Shown here piece by piece: positions 26,276 through 35,186 of a stretch of DNA of 64,000 nucleotides. Location of the stretch: the NCBI GenBank assembly GCA_019637615.1, contig JAHBVJ010000024.1:1-64000 (forward strand). The letters are read 5' to 3'. The translations under genes and the position numbers were made by a program. The notes beneath the pieces were generated by a model. The model searched no databases, was not told the origin of the DNA, and saw nothing but the letters and a program-made list of their open reading frames with translations. This stretch comes from Anaerolineae bacterium. Its GTDB lineage: Bacteria; Chloroflexota; Anaerolineae; Aggregatilineales; UBA2796. Each line of letters starts with the position of its first letter. The first letter of the stretch is position 1.

Positions 26276-27550
26276 TTAGCACGTCACGCTCGTTGGTGTC
26301 TTGCCCGCGCCGAAAACCTTGTCGAACTCCTGCAAGTACAACGCTGCCACGCTCGAATTGCGGATGATGATCAGATTGTCGTCGTTGGCGGTATCCGCAG
26401 ACTTGGTGAAGTTGAACGATCCTGTGATCACCGTCTCCTCATCGATGATGATCACCTTATGATGCATCGTGGCGGAATTGCCGTCCGTCTTCACCTGTAA
26501 CAACTTCTGTTTAGCGCAAAACAGGCTCGGCAACGCTCCCTGTGATGCACCTCGCGCTTCAATCACGCCCTGCACATCCACACCTAACTTGGCCTGACTG
26601 ATCATCTGGCTTGCCAGATTTTCGTCCGTGTACGTGAAGATCATGAACTTAATCGAGCAACGGGCCTTGTTGGTCTCTTGGATCAGTTTGTCCATCACGC
26701 GGTCACGCGGCGCGAAATAATTCTCGACGGGCGTGCCGTCCACCGTCATCACAGGCAGCATCGAGCGCAGCTGTGATTTCGCGCCGAATATCTTGTTTAC
26801 GAACATGTCATCGAACTCGGCCTGATAATTGGCGATCAAACGTGGCTCGGTAATCTTGAGTAGATTATTGTTGTTAGTGAACGTATCATTGTACGATGCA
26901 TTCCACGATCCCATGAATAACGTCGTTCCATCTGCGATGATGATTTTGTTGTGCATCAAGCCATTGCTGCGCCCGCCGTCCACTACCGTAATGCCCGCCT
27001 TCTTAAGCGTCTGGAGGGCGTCAAACGCTACGCCGTTATTCTTGTCCGCATCCAGCGTCATCGCGCCATTTTTCTCGTCAGCTACCACGCGCACCGTTAC
27101 ACCGCGCGCTTTAGCGTCGGTCAGCGCTTGGATGAACTTCGGCAGGTTCAGGTCGAAACTGGCGACATCCAACGTACGACGTGCGCGGGTGATCACGGGC
27201 AGCACGGCAGTATCGAGAATGTTGCGTTGACTCGATGTCGCAGGATCGGTGAAATACACGGTCAGCCAGCTCGTTGGGCGTCCGGGCACGGCGGTGCGCG
27301 GCACACTCGTCGCCCCAACCGTCGTTGCCGCTGGTGCTTGCGTCGCCAACGGCGTTCCATCCGTCACGATGATTTGTGCTATGCCCGTTGCCGCCCAATC
27401 CATCATACTCTTGGGCAGCACGCCTAGCGCACCGAGTAAGCCCACGACGATGAAAATGATCAACAAGACGCAACCGCCGAGGGTCAACGCGCGGGGCTGT
27501 GATCCAGAACTTGAGGTTTTTGATGCCGATTTCGTTGAGCGACGTGTCAT
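26276..27550 (-). CDS. Phospholipase D-like protein, membrane-anchored
   Basis: This 424-residue protein has two HKD motifs, HNKIIIADGTTLFMGSWN and HHKVIIIDEETVITGSFNF, the paired catalytic halves of the PLD superfamily. A basic start (SKSASKTSSSGSQ) precedes one membrane helix (about 28-46). A Thr/Ala/Pro linker then places the catalytic domain outside. PLD-fold proteins cleave phosphodiesters in lipids or nucleic acids; here the exported position favours a lipid or extracellular DNA. It precedes the DinB-family gene order by 10 bp. Confidence 0.88.
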   Translation of the reverse strand: MTRRSTKSASKTSSSGSQPRALTLGGCVLLIIFIVVGLLGALGVLPKSMMDWAATGIAQIIVTDGTPLATQAPAATTVGATSVPRTAVPGRPTSWLTVYFTDPATSSQRNILDTAVLPVITRARRTLDVASFDLNLPKFIQALTDAKARGVTVRVVADEKNGAMTLDADKNNGVAFDALQTLKKAGITVVDGGRSNGLMHNKIIIADGTTLFMGSWNASYNDTFTNNNNLLKITEPRLIANYQAEFDDMFVNKIFGAKSQLRSMLPVMTVDGTPVENYFAPRDRVMDKLIQETNKARCSIKFMIFTYTDENLASQMISQAKLGVDVQGVIEARGASQGALPSLFCAKQKLLQVKTDGNSATMHHKVIIIDEETVITGSFNFTKSADTANDDNLIIIRNSSVAALYLQEFDKVFGAGKTPTSVTC

Positions 27551-27559
27551 GAATCTACC

Positions 27560-28030
27560 TTAGCCTAACTTCTTCACAATCGACTGCAAATGTTCCATCT
27601 CGTGCGTGGCGATCAAACGGGCGATTTCTTCCAACGACATGATTTCCAGACTGCTGTGGCGTCCGCGTTTATCGAGATCGGCGTCCGTCAGCGTGCCGAC
27701 AAATGCTTTCAGTTTACTGAATTCATCGGCAAGCTGCGCCACGAGTTCATCCTTCGTGCGGTCAGCGTTCTTCTCGACCGTGCGTTTATTCCAGCGATTC
27801 AAGTCGAAGTCTGGCGGGATGGCTTCTTGTCCCTGATTGATACGCGTCATCTGCCCCAACATGCCTTTTTGCGAATCGACCAGATGCACGAGGATTTGCC
27901 GCGCTGTCCATTGCTGGTCTTCATCTTGGATCGGTTTCTCCCAGTCCGCAGGACTGAGTCGCCCTAATTGCTCGGTCAGGCGGACATAGTTCTCGTCAAG
28001 CAGTTTGAGGATCGATTCTTGGCGGGACAT
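27560..28030 (-). CDS. DinB/YfiT-superfamily protein
   Basis: The 156 residues form a four-helix bundle of DinB type. ARQILVHLVDSQKGML carries the first His, and IARLIATHEMEHLQSI the C-terminal HxxxH pair, which together bind a metal. Such proteins are often thiol-dependent transferases; the substrate is unknown. It lies 10 bp upstream of the PLD gene on the same strand, so the two are probably one transcript. Confidence 0.85.
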   Translation of the reverse strand: MSRQESILKLLDENYVRLTEQLGRLSPADWEKPIQDEDQQWTARQILVHLVDSQKGMLGQMTRINQGQEAIPPDFDLNRWNKRTVEKNADRTKDELVAQLADEFSKLKAFVGTLTDADLDKRGRHSSLEIMSLEEIARLIATHEMEHLQSIVKKLG

Positions 28031-28127
28031 GCATGACTCCTAATAAGTTCGGCTGAGTAGAAACCTGTATTCTAGGCAACGTTCAGGGCTGTTTGCCATG
28101 AGGATAACACCGGATGACCGAGAAGGC

Positions 28128-28161
28128 ACCTAAATCCGCCTTGAAGTGGGAGGATTTAGGT
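28128..28161 (-). terminator. Hairpin after the SMI1/KNR4-like gene
   Basis: ACCTAAATCC (28128-28137) and GGATTTAGGT (28152-28161) form a perfect 10-bp stem, 27 bp past the stop codon. Confidence 0.5.
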
Positions 28162-28188
28162 TGAGTTTGAGCGTTTGATCACATATGC

Positions 28189-28806
28189 TCACACCAGAAA
28201 GTCGTCCCAGAACGGGATCGAGTGCGGCGCATCTGGCTTCGGCATCAGCGGCTCGATGTGGAATTCTCGCACGAAGTAATCCAGCAGATCATGCCCATAG
28301 TGAACCATGTCTACGTCCATGATCGAAAAAACAGGATTTCCAGCTTCGGCAGGTTCGGCTGGCAAATACCGATGTCCCCAGATCGGGATCAACAGTGGCG
28401 CTTTTTGCCATTTCGCGTTCAGAATCGACTGTGCCGCCGCGAGTTTTGCTGGTCGTTCGCCCCACGCCACAGGCCAATACACCGCCGCCTTATGATCGGG
28501 ACGATAGCTGTCGAGCACGCCCGCGCGGATGCCATCCCACAGGTGTTTCTTGCTCCGCGCCATGATCTCTTCTGGTCGCTTACGCCAATTCGGAAAATCC
28601 CGCGCTTGGCTGCGGTCGCCGCCCGATGCCCGCCGCGTCGAACGTCCCGGTACGCCGCGCTGCAACAGCCCGCGTAAATCAGGCGGGAAGCGGAACGCAC
28701 ACGCTTCCTCGACATGAAGCACTTCTTCATCGCTCAGGCCGGGGTCAAAGCTCACGCCGACCACCTTCAGCCGATCAATCAGCATGTCATATAGTTCGGT
28801 ATTCAT
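28189..28806 (-). CDS. SMI1/KNR4-like protein of unknown function
   Basis: The N-terminal pattern is GLSDEEVLHVEEACAFRFPPDLRGLL, as in the SUKH superfamily. Later comes the IPIWGHRYLPAEP segment, common in its stand-alone members. Length is 205 residues from the ATG at 28806; a longer frame begins 36 bp upstream. SUKH proteins include immunity proteins to bacterial toxins, but no toxin gene is nearby. A housekeeping role is equally possible. Confidence 0.6.
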   Translation of the reverse strand: MNTELYDMLIDRLKVVGVSFDPGLSDEEVLHVEEACAFRFPPDLRGLLQRGVPGRSTRRASGGDRSQARDFPNWRKRPEEIMARSKKHLWDGIRAGVLDSYRPDHKAAVYWPVAWGERPAKLAAAQSILNAKWQKAPLLIPIWGHRYLPAEPAEAGNPVFSIMDVDMVHYGHDLLDYFVREFHIEPLMPKPDAPHSIPFWDDFLV

Positions 28807-28892
28807 CAATCTCTCGTCATACAAATAGGATAACGACGGCAAAGCAATCTTCGCCGTCGGTCACAGTCAATTAGAACTGTAATGTGGTGTCC

Positions 28893-29912
28893 TCACGGCA
28901 TCGGATGATGATGCGCGGCGGAGTAGCGCCCCGTCACATAGTGCGACAACTGCCGCTCGATGTCGGTCAGCAGCGCGCTTGCCCCCAACCGGAACAGCGT
29001 CGCGTGCATCCACGCGTTGCCGAGTTCTTCCTTCATCAAGATCAGCCAATCCAGCGCATTCTTGGCGGTGCGGATGCCGCCAGCGGGCTTGAACCCGACC
29101 TTATATCCCGTGCGCTCATGATAATCGCGGATCGCGCGCGTCATCACGAGGCCGAACGGCAGCGTCGCGTTGACCGTCTCTTTGCCCGTCGAGGTCTTGA
29201 TGAAATCCGCGCCCGCCATCATCGCCACCAGACTCGCCATGCCTACGTTGCGCAGGGTGCCCAGTTCGCCCGTCGCGAGGATCGCTTTCAGGTGCGCCTC
29301 GCCACAGGCCGTGCGGAAAGATTTGATTTCGTCGTACAGCGCTTGCCAGTTGCCCGTCAGCACGTGCGCCCGCGAGATCACGATGTCGATCTCTTTCGCG
29401 CCCGCCTTGACCGACTCCTCGATCTCCATGACCTTTAATTTGTGGGGCGTCTGCGCGGCGGGGAACCCCGTCGAGACTGCCGCCACCGTAATGCCGGAGC
29501 CTTTCAGCGCGTCCACCGCCACCGACACGAGATTGTGATACACACACACCGCGCCCACCGTCAGATGCAACTGCTGCACGTCCAGCGCTTCGAGCAAATC
29601 TTGGCGCACGGGTTGGCGTGCTTTCGCACACAGCCGCAGCACATTGCCGGGGGTATCATCGCCTGCCAGCGTCGTCAAATCGATCACCGTGATCGCCCGT
29701 AGCAGCCATGCTGCTTGCCATTCTTTCTTCACGGTGCGGCGGGTAGTCAGCGTAGCGGCACGGCGTTCCACCGCGCTCCGATTGATGCTCACCTCGTTGA
29801 TCCAGCCCAGATCAAGCGGCATACCGGGATTGCGTTCGCTGTGACTCGGCTCGTGCGGCGCTTGCACAACGACCTTCGATCCATTGGTGGCGGTTTGTTC
29901 GCGGAGTACCAT
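28893..29912 (-). CDS. deoC: Deoxyribose-phosphate aldolase
   Basis: DeoC splits 2-deoxyribose 5-phosphate into glyceraldehyde 3-phosphate and acetaldehyde during nucleoside breakdown. The catalytic Lys of the Schiff base is in DFIKTSTGK and the proton-relay Lys in VGFKPAGGIR. EIDIVISRAHVLTG and KAILATGELGT also fit the class I aldolase barrel. At 339 residues it is longer than the E. coli enzyme because of an N-terminal extension of about 80 residues. No other deo genes are adjacent. Its promoter faces the AT-rich island. Confidence 0.92.
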   Translation of the reverse strand: MVLREQTATNGSKVVVQAPHEPSHSERNPGMPLDLGWINEVSINRSAVERRAATLTTRRTVKKEWQAAWLLRAITVIDLTTLAGDDTPGNVLRLCAKARQPVRQDLLEALDVQQLHLTVGAVCVYHNLVSVAVDALKGSGITVAAVSTGFPAAQTPHKLKVMEIEESVKAGAKEIDIVISRAHVLTGNWQALYDEIKSFRTACGEAHLKAILATGELGTLRNVGMASLVAMMAGADFIKTSTGKETVNATLPFGLVMTRAIRDYHERTGYKVGFKPAGGIRTAKNALDWLILMKEELGNAWMHATLFRLGASALLTDIERQLSHYVTGRYSAAHHHPMP

Positions 29913-30024
29913 AGCGCAATCCTTACCTGAGCAGACAATCTTTTAGAAAAATAGTACCCCGATCATACACACAAATCGGATCGACTGTCTATAAGCTAGG
30001 GAATGATAGCAGAACCACTTTGTT

Positions 30025-30204
30025 ATGCATAGTTATCTATTCATACGGATTCCGACTAATCAGAATATCTATAAACGGGATTTTGCTCCACATATGAGCA
30101 ATCCTCGATTTCAAAAGATCAGTGATCACGTGGAATCCGTATTATACAAAAAACGATCAGAGGAGTTTCAGCTGCGTATAAAGCTATCAATAGTTTTTCG
30201 ATAG
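30025..30204 (+). CDS. Doubtful 59-residue open frame
   Basis: It starts MHSYLFIRIPTNQNIYKR and ends KLSIVFR. There is no clear ribosome site and no known family. The composition is protein-like and basic, but the frame may be chance in AT-rich DNA or a remnant. Confidence 0.2.
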   Translation: MHSYLFIRIPTNQNIYKRDFAPHMSNPRFQKISDHVESVLYKKRSEEFQLRIKLSIVFR

Positions 30205-30288
30205 CGCCCCGATTATGGTACGGAGACAGAATTTTGTTAAGAAAATATGTAATCTTAACTATTTGTGTAATGTTATGGATTTCTATGC

Positions 30289-30317
30289 TTGATCTATTTA
30301 GATTGATGTGCTACTAT
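30289..30317 (+). promoter_or_regulatory. Promoter of the TIR-macro gene
   Basis: TTGATC (30289-30294), a 17-bp spacer and TACTAT (30312-30317) lie 60 bp before the start codon. Confidence 0.55.
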
Positions 30318-30789
30318 TAAGATTGATAATCTGGCTAATGATTTCGATAAATTTCGCTATTTGATTGAGGTCAATCCATGACATTGCGTGTTTTCATTAG
30401 TCATAATTCTAAAGATGATCCATTTGTATCTAATCTTGCCGAACAATTGAAAGAAATAGGAATTAATAGTTTTGTAGATCATATAGATATTAGAGCAGGA
30501 CAAGCATTTACTACAGCCGTAACACACGCTTTAGATGAATGCTCAAAAATGATTGCTGTCATCTCGGATGAGAGTTGCCAATCAAAATATTGTATGAGCG
30601 AATGGGTAAAATTTTTGGAGCAAACACCTCAAAAGGAGGTTATTCCATTTTGGTTAAGTGGCAAGGATATGATTTGGATTTTCCAAGCGATCAAATACAT
30701 TGATTATCGCAAATCTGATCCAAAGGCGATGAAAGAGCTGATCGAAGTTCTTACGGACGATGATACTAATAATACGTACGTAAATACTA

Positions 30790-31701
30790 GAGTGTGTTAT
30801 GCACTTTGAGCCTTAGCTGGGAAGATAAGCTTCATAAGGCGCGACAGCATAAGCATGGCAAAAGCGACATAATGCAAGCCAAGAAGGTTGTCGGCTAAGC
30901 GTTCGAAATCTCGCGCCAAGCGCCGAAAGCGGGCCATCACCCAAACGATCGCTCGACCACCCAACGACGCGGCAAGAGGACAAAGCCGTGTTGCTCAATC
31001 GGTCGTTTGACGACCTCCAGACGGAGAATACCATGCAGGGCCGCGTCTTGTTGGGGCTGTTGACCCGTATAACCTTCGTCCACAAAAGCGAGGTCGACCA
31101 GATCCCCAGTAATGGCTTGGATGTCCTGAGCCAACTTTACGCCCACTTGGGCGCGCTCCTGTTCATTGGCGAGTGTACCAGTAAGGTCAGCAAGAGACCC
31201 AACGTATCGACGACCATATACCTTGCTTCCGCCGCTTCTTGTGACCGTCGAAGCCAGCGCGAGCGCCGCTTTCGGGACTGGACTGCATCGTCCGACCATC
31301 CATGATGACTGCACTGGGTTCAGCCTGATGCCCTGCCCGTTGGCGCAGCAAAGCCCGCAAGTCATCCACGATCCAGCTTCGGATACGCCCGCTGCCAGCC
31401 AGCGGCGCGTTTGTTGGTAAACCGTGTGCCACGGTGGCAAGTCATGCGGCATCATCCGCCGCTTCACCACTGCGCAGGATGTACGCAAGCCGTTAAATAC
31501 CTCGCGCAACGTATAATCGCGTTGCGGCGCATCTTCCTTCATCAACGTCAAATACGGCGCAATAAAGACCCACTCCACATCACTGACATCACTGGGATAA
31601 TTCTGGCGTTTCATGCACTCTCGACTCTGTTTCTAAGGGTTTTTCTCTACTATTTAGACGCTGTGTCGCCTTCAATTATTTCAAAAGTGCATAACAGGCT
31701 C
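30790..31701 (-). mobile_element. IS5-family insertion sequence (decayed), inserted in the TIR-macro gene
   Basis: The element is 912 bp. Its ends are inverted repeats: GAGTGTGTTATGCACTTT at the left, and GAGCCTGTTATGCACTTT as the reverse complement of the right end. It is flanked by TA (30788-30789 and 31702-31703) within CTAG, the usual target for this group. It carries one transposase gene on the minus strand, now broken. GC is well above that of the host gene. Confidence 0.85.
30797..31614 (-). pseudogene. IS5-family transposase, multiple frameshifts
   Basis: The N-terminus MKRQNYPSDVSDVEWVF and the blocks MMPHDLPPWHTVYQQT, ANEQERAQVGVKL, LAFVDEGYTGQQ and LLPRRWVVERSF are those of an IS5-family DDE transposase of about 270 residues. 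Between blocks the expected sequence moves to other frames: YILRSGEA near 31490, DDLRALLRQRAGHQAEPSAV and SSPESGARAGFDGHKK near 31200-31400, MVVDTLG near 31190, and after SFG the C-terminus ARFRRLARDFERLADNLLG. At least four or five indels are needed, so the gene is dead and the element cannot move by itself. Confidence 0.8.
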
Positions 31702-32519
31702 TAGAAAAGTTGTAGAGTTTCGCGGAAAAGTAACAAATGATAGCCCGATTGTTAAAGTTGCCACAGGCAATACATATCAAGACTCAGAATTGAGTCCTCA
31801 AATACGAGAAAAATATCAATTGAAGCGTACAAAGGATGGCAAGAATAAATATATCGCATTGGCTATGGGGAATATTGCATTATTGGGTGGTATAGATGCT
31901 ATTGTAAATAGTGAAAATACTAAATTGGATATGGATAGACCCCAAGAGAAGAGTGTATCAGCGGCAATAAACAGATATGCCTCTACATGGCGGATCATGC
32001 AAAACAATCCAAGTGAATTTGAAATTGATAAAGAACTCCTTAAGGAAGAACTGCGAAAAATTAGAAAAACTAGGGCTAACATAGAAATTGGTGATATTTT
32101 TCATACTAGTTCGGGTGCTCTAGCTGATAATCTCAAAATTCGTTGTGTACTACATGTAGTTACAGTTGGATTGGGTAGAAACTACGTGCCTGGATCCTAT
32201 ATTCAATTAGGTCGATGCGTAACTAATTTGCTCACATATGTCGATCAGCTCAATAAAAGTAAAAAGACTTATAAACTAAATCCAATAACAACATTAGCGA
32301 TTCCTATTTTTGCAACTGGTAAAGGTGGAATTGCGTCGATTACACCCGTTGCTCAACGGATGGTTGATCGCGCAATCGATTATCTTGAATGTACAGCGAC
32401 TTCATATGTAGATACTGTTTATTTTGTAGGATACGTTGAGGACGCATATAGAGAGCTAAGAGCGATTTTAGAGACTTTAGATAAAGATGTAATAAAAGTT
32501 CAAGATGTATGAGCTATAT

Positions 32520-32710
32520 TCCGATAAAGATTTTGTCGGATAAGCGATGGCAAAAGTGACAATCAACAGGACGTTGATCCAATCCTTCTCAATCATCACG
32601 TTACGCGCCGCGATCCACTCCCACGCGAAGGTCAGCACCAGACAGCCGAACCACAGTCACACCTGAACACCAATGATGACGATTTCCACCACGAGGGTTG
32701 TTGTCGACAT
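32520..32710 (-). pseudogene. Truncated membrane-protein gene at the island edge
   Basis: From an ATG at 32710 the minus strand reads MSTTTLVVEIVIIGVQV, a TGA stop, then LWFGCLVLTFAWEWIAARN and MIEKDWINVLLIVTFAIAYP. The frame is lost where the AT-rich island begins, near 32520. It looks like a small multi-helix membrane protein that lost its 3' part when the island arrived and then picked up a stop. The family is not recognised. Confidence 0.55.
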
Positions 32711-32735
32711 GGCGGGATCCCCCTATGAAGCCCGA

Positions 32736-33995
32736 TTACCCCGCTCCCAGCACCATCCGCGCAATGCCCAGCCCCGCCCCGACCAAAATCAAGGGTACAG
32801 CGCCAAGTTCCAGATATTCCAAACCGACAAACGCGGCTAACGTCATGATAAGCGCGATCCAGTCGAGGCCACCGCTAGATTGTCGCAAAGTGGAAATCGC
32901 GAGGTCAGAAAACGTCCCGATGAGCAGCGCGATCACGCCCGCGTTTACGCCTTTGAGGAATTCCAGCATAATCGGGTAGCGCCGCAAATACGGGATCAGG
33001 CGCCCTAGCAGCAAAATGATGATGAACGCGGGCAGAAATACGCCAATCGTGCCTAGGACGGCGGCGGGGATGCCCGCCCACAGGTTATTGGGATCGCCCA
33101 TCATGATGTAAGCCGCTGCTGCTACCGTGCTCGTGACCGGGCCGGGGGTCGCCTGACCGATGGCGAGCACGTCCAGCAGTTGGCGCGGCGTCAGCCAGCC
33201 CGCACCATCCACGAACGAACGCTGCATATACGACGCCAGCACGTAGCCGCTGCCGAACAAGGTCCCGCCGATCACGAAAAATCGCCAGAAGATGTCCATC
33301 AGCGTCGGCGCGATCTTCTGCGTAATCTGCCCCATCAGCTCGATCCCCGGCAAAAACGGGATTACCATACTCACTACGGCGCGCGGACGGCGGATGATCA
33401 AATAGGCGAACCCCACGCCGAGCAGCAGGGTCAGCTCATGAAAGTCTAGGATCGGCGTCAGTCCAATCAGCCCCATCACGCTGGATGAGCTGACGAACAC
33501 CAGCATGCCCGCGATCACCGTCAGAAGGCGCATCTGCGTGTTGTCCAGCGCCTTCTGCGCCAGCCGATAGCCCGCGCTCAAGATCAAGGCCAGCACCACT
33601 GGCTTCACGCCGATCAATACGCCTTGCACGGCGGGTACACTACCCGCTGCTACGTATATCACAGCGAGGATCACGGAGAAAGTCACCGCTGGCACGATGA
33701 ACCCCGCACCAGCCAGTACCATCCCTCGCCAGCCGCCAGCCAGCAAGCCGATATGCAGCATCATTTCCGTGCTGTTCGGCCCCGGCACCAGATTCACCGC
33801 CGCCAGCAGATCAAGGAAATGCGTCCGCGTGATCCATTGCCGACGATTGACCAGTTCACGTTCCATCAAGGCGAGGTGCGCGGCAGGCCCCCCGAACCCG
33901 ATCAGGCCGAAGAGGAGAAAGACACGCAGCAGTTCAAGCGGTGGCACCTGCTTGACGTGATAGGTGTCGTCGGGATGACTCGCGGGATTCGTCAC
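32736..33995 (-). CDS. chrA: Chromate transporter-family protein
   Basis: The 419-residue, roughly 11-helix membrane protein has the two-fold CHR architecture. The first half carries FLLFGLIGFGGPAAHLALME and NLVPGPNSTEMMLHIG. The second half repeats the pattern in GTLFGSGYVLASYMQ and LAIGQATPGPVTSTVA. ChrA proteins export chromate, or related anions, by antiport. No chromate reductase or regulator gene is adjacent, so the natural substrate is open. Confidence 0.92.
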   Translation of the reverse strand: MTNPASHPDDTYHVKQVPPLELLRVFLLFGLIGFGGPAAHLALMERELVNRRQWITRTHFLDLLAAVNLVPGPNSTEMMLHIGLLAGGWRGMVLAGAGFIVPAVTFSVILAVIYVAAGSVPAVQGVLIGVKPVVLALILSAGYRLAQKALDNTQMRLLTVIAGMLVFVSSSSVMGLIGLTPILDFHELTLLLGVGFAYLIIRRPRAVVSMVIPFLPGIELMGQITQKIAPTLMDIFWRFFVIGGTLFGSGYVLASYMQRSFVDGAGWLTPRQLLDVLAIGQATPGPVTSTVAAAAYIMMGDPNNLWAGIPAAVLGTIGVFLPAFIIILLLGRLIPYLRRYPIMLEFLKGVNAGVIALLIGTFSDLAISTLRQSSGGLDWIALIMTLAAFVGLEYLELGAVPLILVGAGLGIARMVLGAG

Positions 33996-34075
33996 GCATG
34001 ACCTCTCATGAGATTATCGCCGTAACAAGCGATGAGTTCAGTGCTCGCTCAACTTGATCACCGCATCAATGCAAA

Positions 34076-35158
34076 CTACCACTTCACCAACTTCACGCAT
34101 ACGGGCGTCGGCACCTCGATCACCTGCCCCGTTGGCGTCAACATCCCGCTTTCCGCATCGATGTGGAAGCTCACCACCGTATCGGTATCCTGATTCGCCA
34201 CCAGCAGCAGCTTGCCCGACGGATCGATGGCGAAGTTGCGCGGAATCTTGCCGAGCGTGGATTGACGCCCGACCAACGTCAGCGTCCCGCTTTCGGGATC
34301 GATCTGGTAAATCGCGATGCTGTCGTGACCACGATTCGAGGCATACAAAAACCTGCCATCTGGCGAAACGTGAATATCGGCGGCAGTATTCCACGCGTGG
34401 AAATCATCAGGCAGCATCGGCAGCGTTTGCAGCAGCGTCAATCGTCCCGTTTCCGGCTCCACCGCCAGTACGGACACCATCGAATTCAATTCCAGCGTGA
34501 TGTATGCGAAGCGCCCGTTCGGATGAAACGTTAAATGGCGCGGCCCCGACCCCGGTTCCAGATGGAATCCGGATTTGGAGATCGCTTCGAGGCGTCCCTT
34601 CTCCGCGTCGAGTTGGTACATCATGATCTTGTCGATGCCCAGATCGTTGACGTACACATACCGGTTCGTGGGATCGATCACCGTGCAGTGCGGATGCGAG
34701 CGCTCTTGCCGCGCCGCTACTGGCCCGCTGCCCTCATGCTCGACCGACCAGCACGCGGGAGCCAACCCGCCGTCCTCGCGCACCGGGAACATGGCGACGG
34801 CCTTCCCGCCCGAATAATTGGCGGTGAAGACGTACCGATCATTACGATCAATCGCGATATGGGCGGCGCTGCTGCCGAGCGTGACCTGCTTGTTGAGGTA
34901 ACGCAGATCGCCCGTCTGCGGGTCGATGGCGTAGGCGCTTACCGTGCATTCTTCCCAACCGCCCACCTCGCTCACGGCGTACAGCGTGCGTTGTTTCGAG
35001 TCCACCGCCACGAACGACGGATCATCGATGCCTTTGACGACGCTCTGCAAAGTCGCCACGCCCGTCGTCACGTCCACTTGATAAACATAGAGGCCCTGAC
35101 TTTTACCAGCCGTGTGGTACGAACTGGCGCGTGTATACGTGCCTACATATAGGTGCAT
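34076..35158 (-). CDS. 6-phosphogluconolactonase-type beta-propeller (lactonase family)
   Basis: The 360-residue protein is a seven-bladed propeller of the YbhE/Pgl type. It starts LYVGTYTRASSYHTAGKSQG and has repeated blade motifs such as VFTANYSGGKAVAMF, GSGPRHLTFHPNGRFAYI and LYASNRGHDSIAIYQ. The family hydrolyses 6-phosphogluconolactone in the pentose phosphate pathway, though some members act on other lactones. No signal peptide is seen. The assignment to pgl is by family only. Confidence 0.85.
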   Translation of the reverse strand: MHLYVGTYTRASSYHTAGKSQGLYVYQVDVTTGVATLQSVVKGIDDPSFVAVDSKQRTLYAVSEVGGWEECTVSAYAIDPQTGDLRYLNKQVTLGSSAAHIAIDRNDRYVFTANYSGGKAVAMFPVREDGGLAPACWSVEHEGSGPVAARQERSHPHCTVIDPTNRYVYVNDLGIDKIMMYQLDAEKGRLEAISKSGFHLEPGSGPRHLTFHPNGRFAYITLELNSMVSVLAVEPETGRLTLLQTLPMLPDDFHAWNTAADIHVSPDGRFLYASNRGHDSIAIYQIDPESGTLTLVGRQSTLGKIPRNFAIDPSGKLLLVANQDTDTVVSFHIDAESGMLTPTGQVIEVPTPVCVKLVKW

Positions 35159-35186
35159 GATATGAACGTGAATACCTTTCTAACAA

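Larger units (their letters stand above)
29913..30377. other. AT-rich left part of the TIR-macro island
   Basis: Composition shifts abruptly from the GC-rich deoC gene to AT-rich DNA. Apart from a doubtful 59-codon frame (30025-30204) and the promoter at 30289-30317, nothing is recognised. The change marks the left edge of transferred DNA, at about 29940. Confidence 0.6.
30378..32512 (+). pseudogene. TIR-macro domain fusion gene, interrupted by an IS5-family element
   Basis: The 5' part (30378-30789) encodes a TIR domain. MTLRVFISHNSKDD is followed by SFVDHIDIRAGQAF and SKYCMSEW, with the NADase catalytic Glu at position 75. The 3' part (31704-32512) encodes a macro domain (ADP-ribose binding): GNIALLGGIDAIVNSENTKL, then SVSAAINRY, and IPIFATGKGGI. 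Deleting the IS and one TA duplication joins them in one frame (NTRKVVEFRGKVTNDS across the junction) of 407 codons including the stop. TIR enzymes make ADP-ribose-derived signals, and macro domains of this VNSENT type bind such signals in type II Thoeris. I infer a self-contained NAD-signalling immune protein. As it stands, only a truncated TIR piece of 143 residues could be made. Confidence 0.8.

Noticed and set aside
30937..31614. 225-codon frame taken as an intact IS5 transposase
   Set aside because: Conserved blocks move to other frames in several places and the C-terminus is cut by a frameshift; it is a pseudogene.
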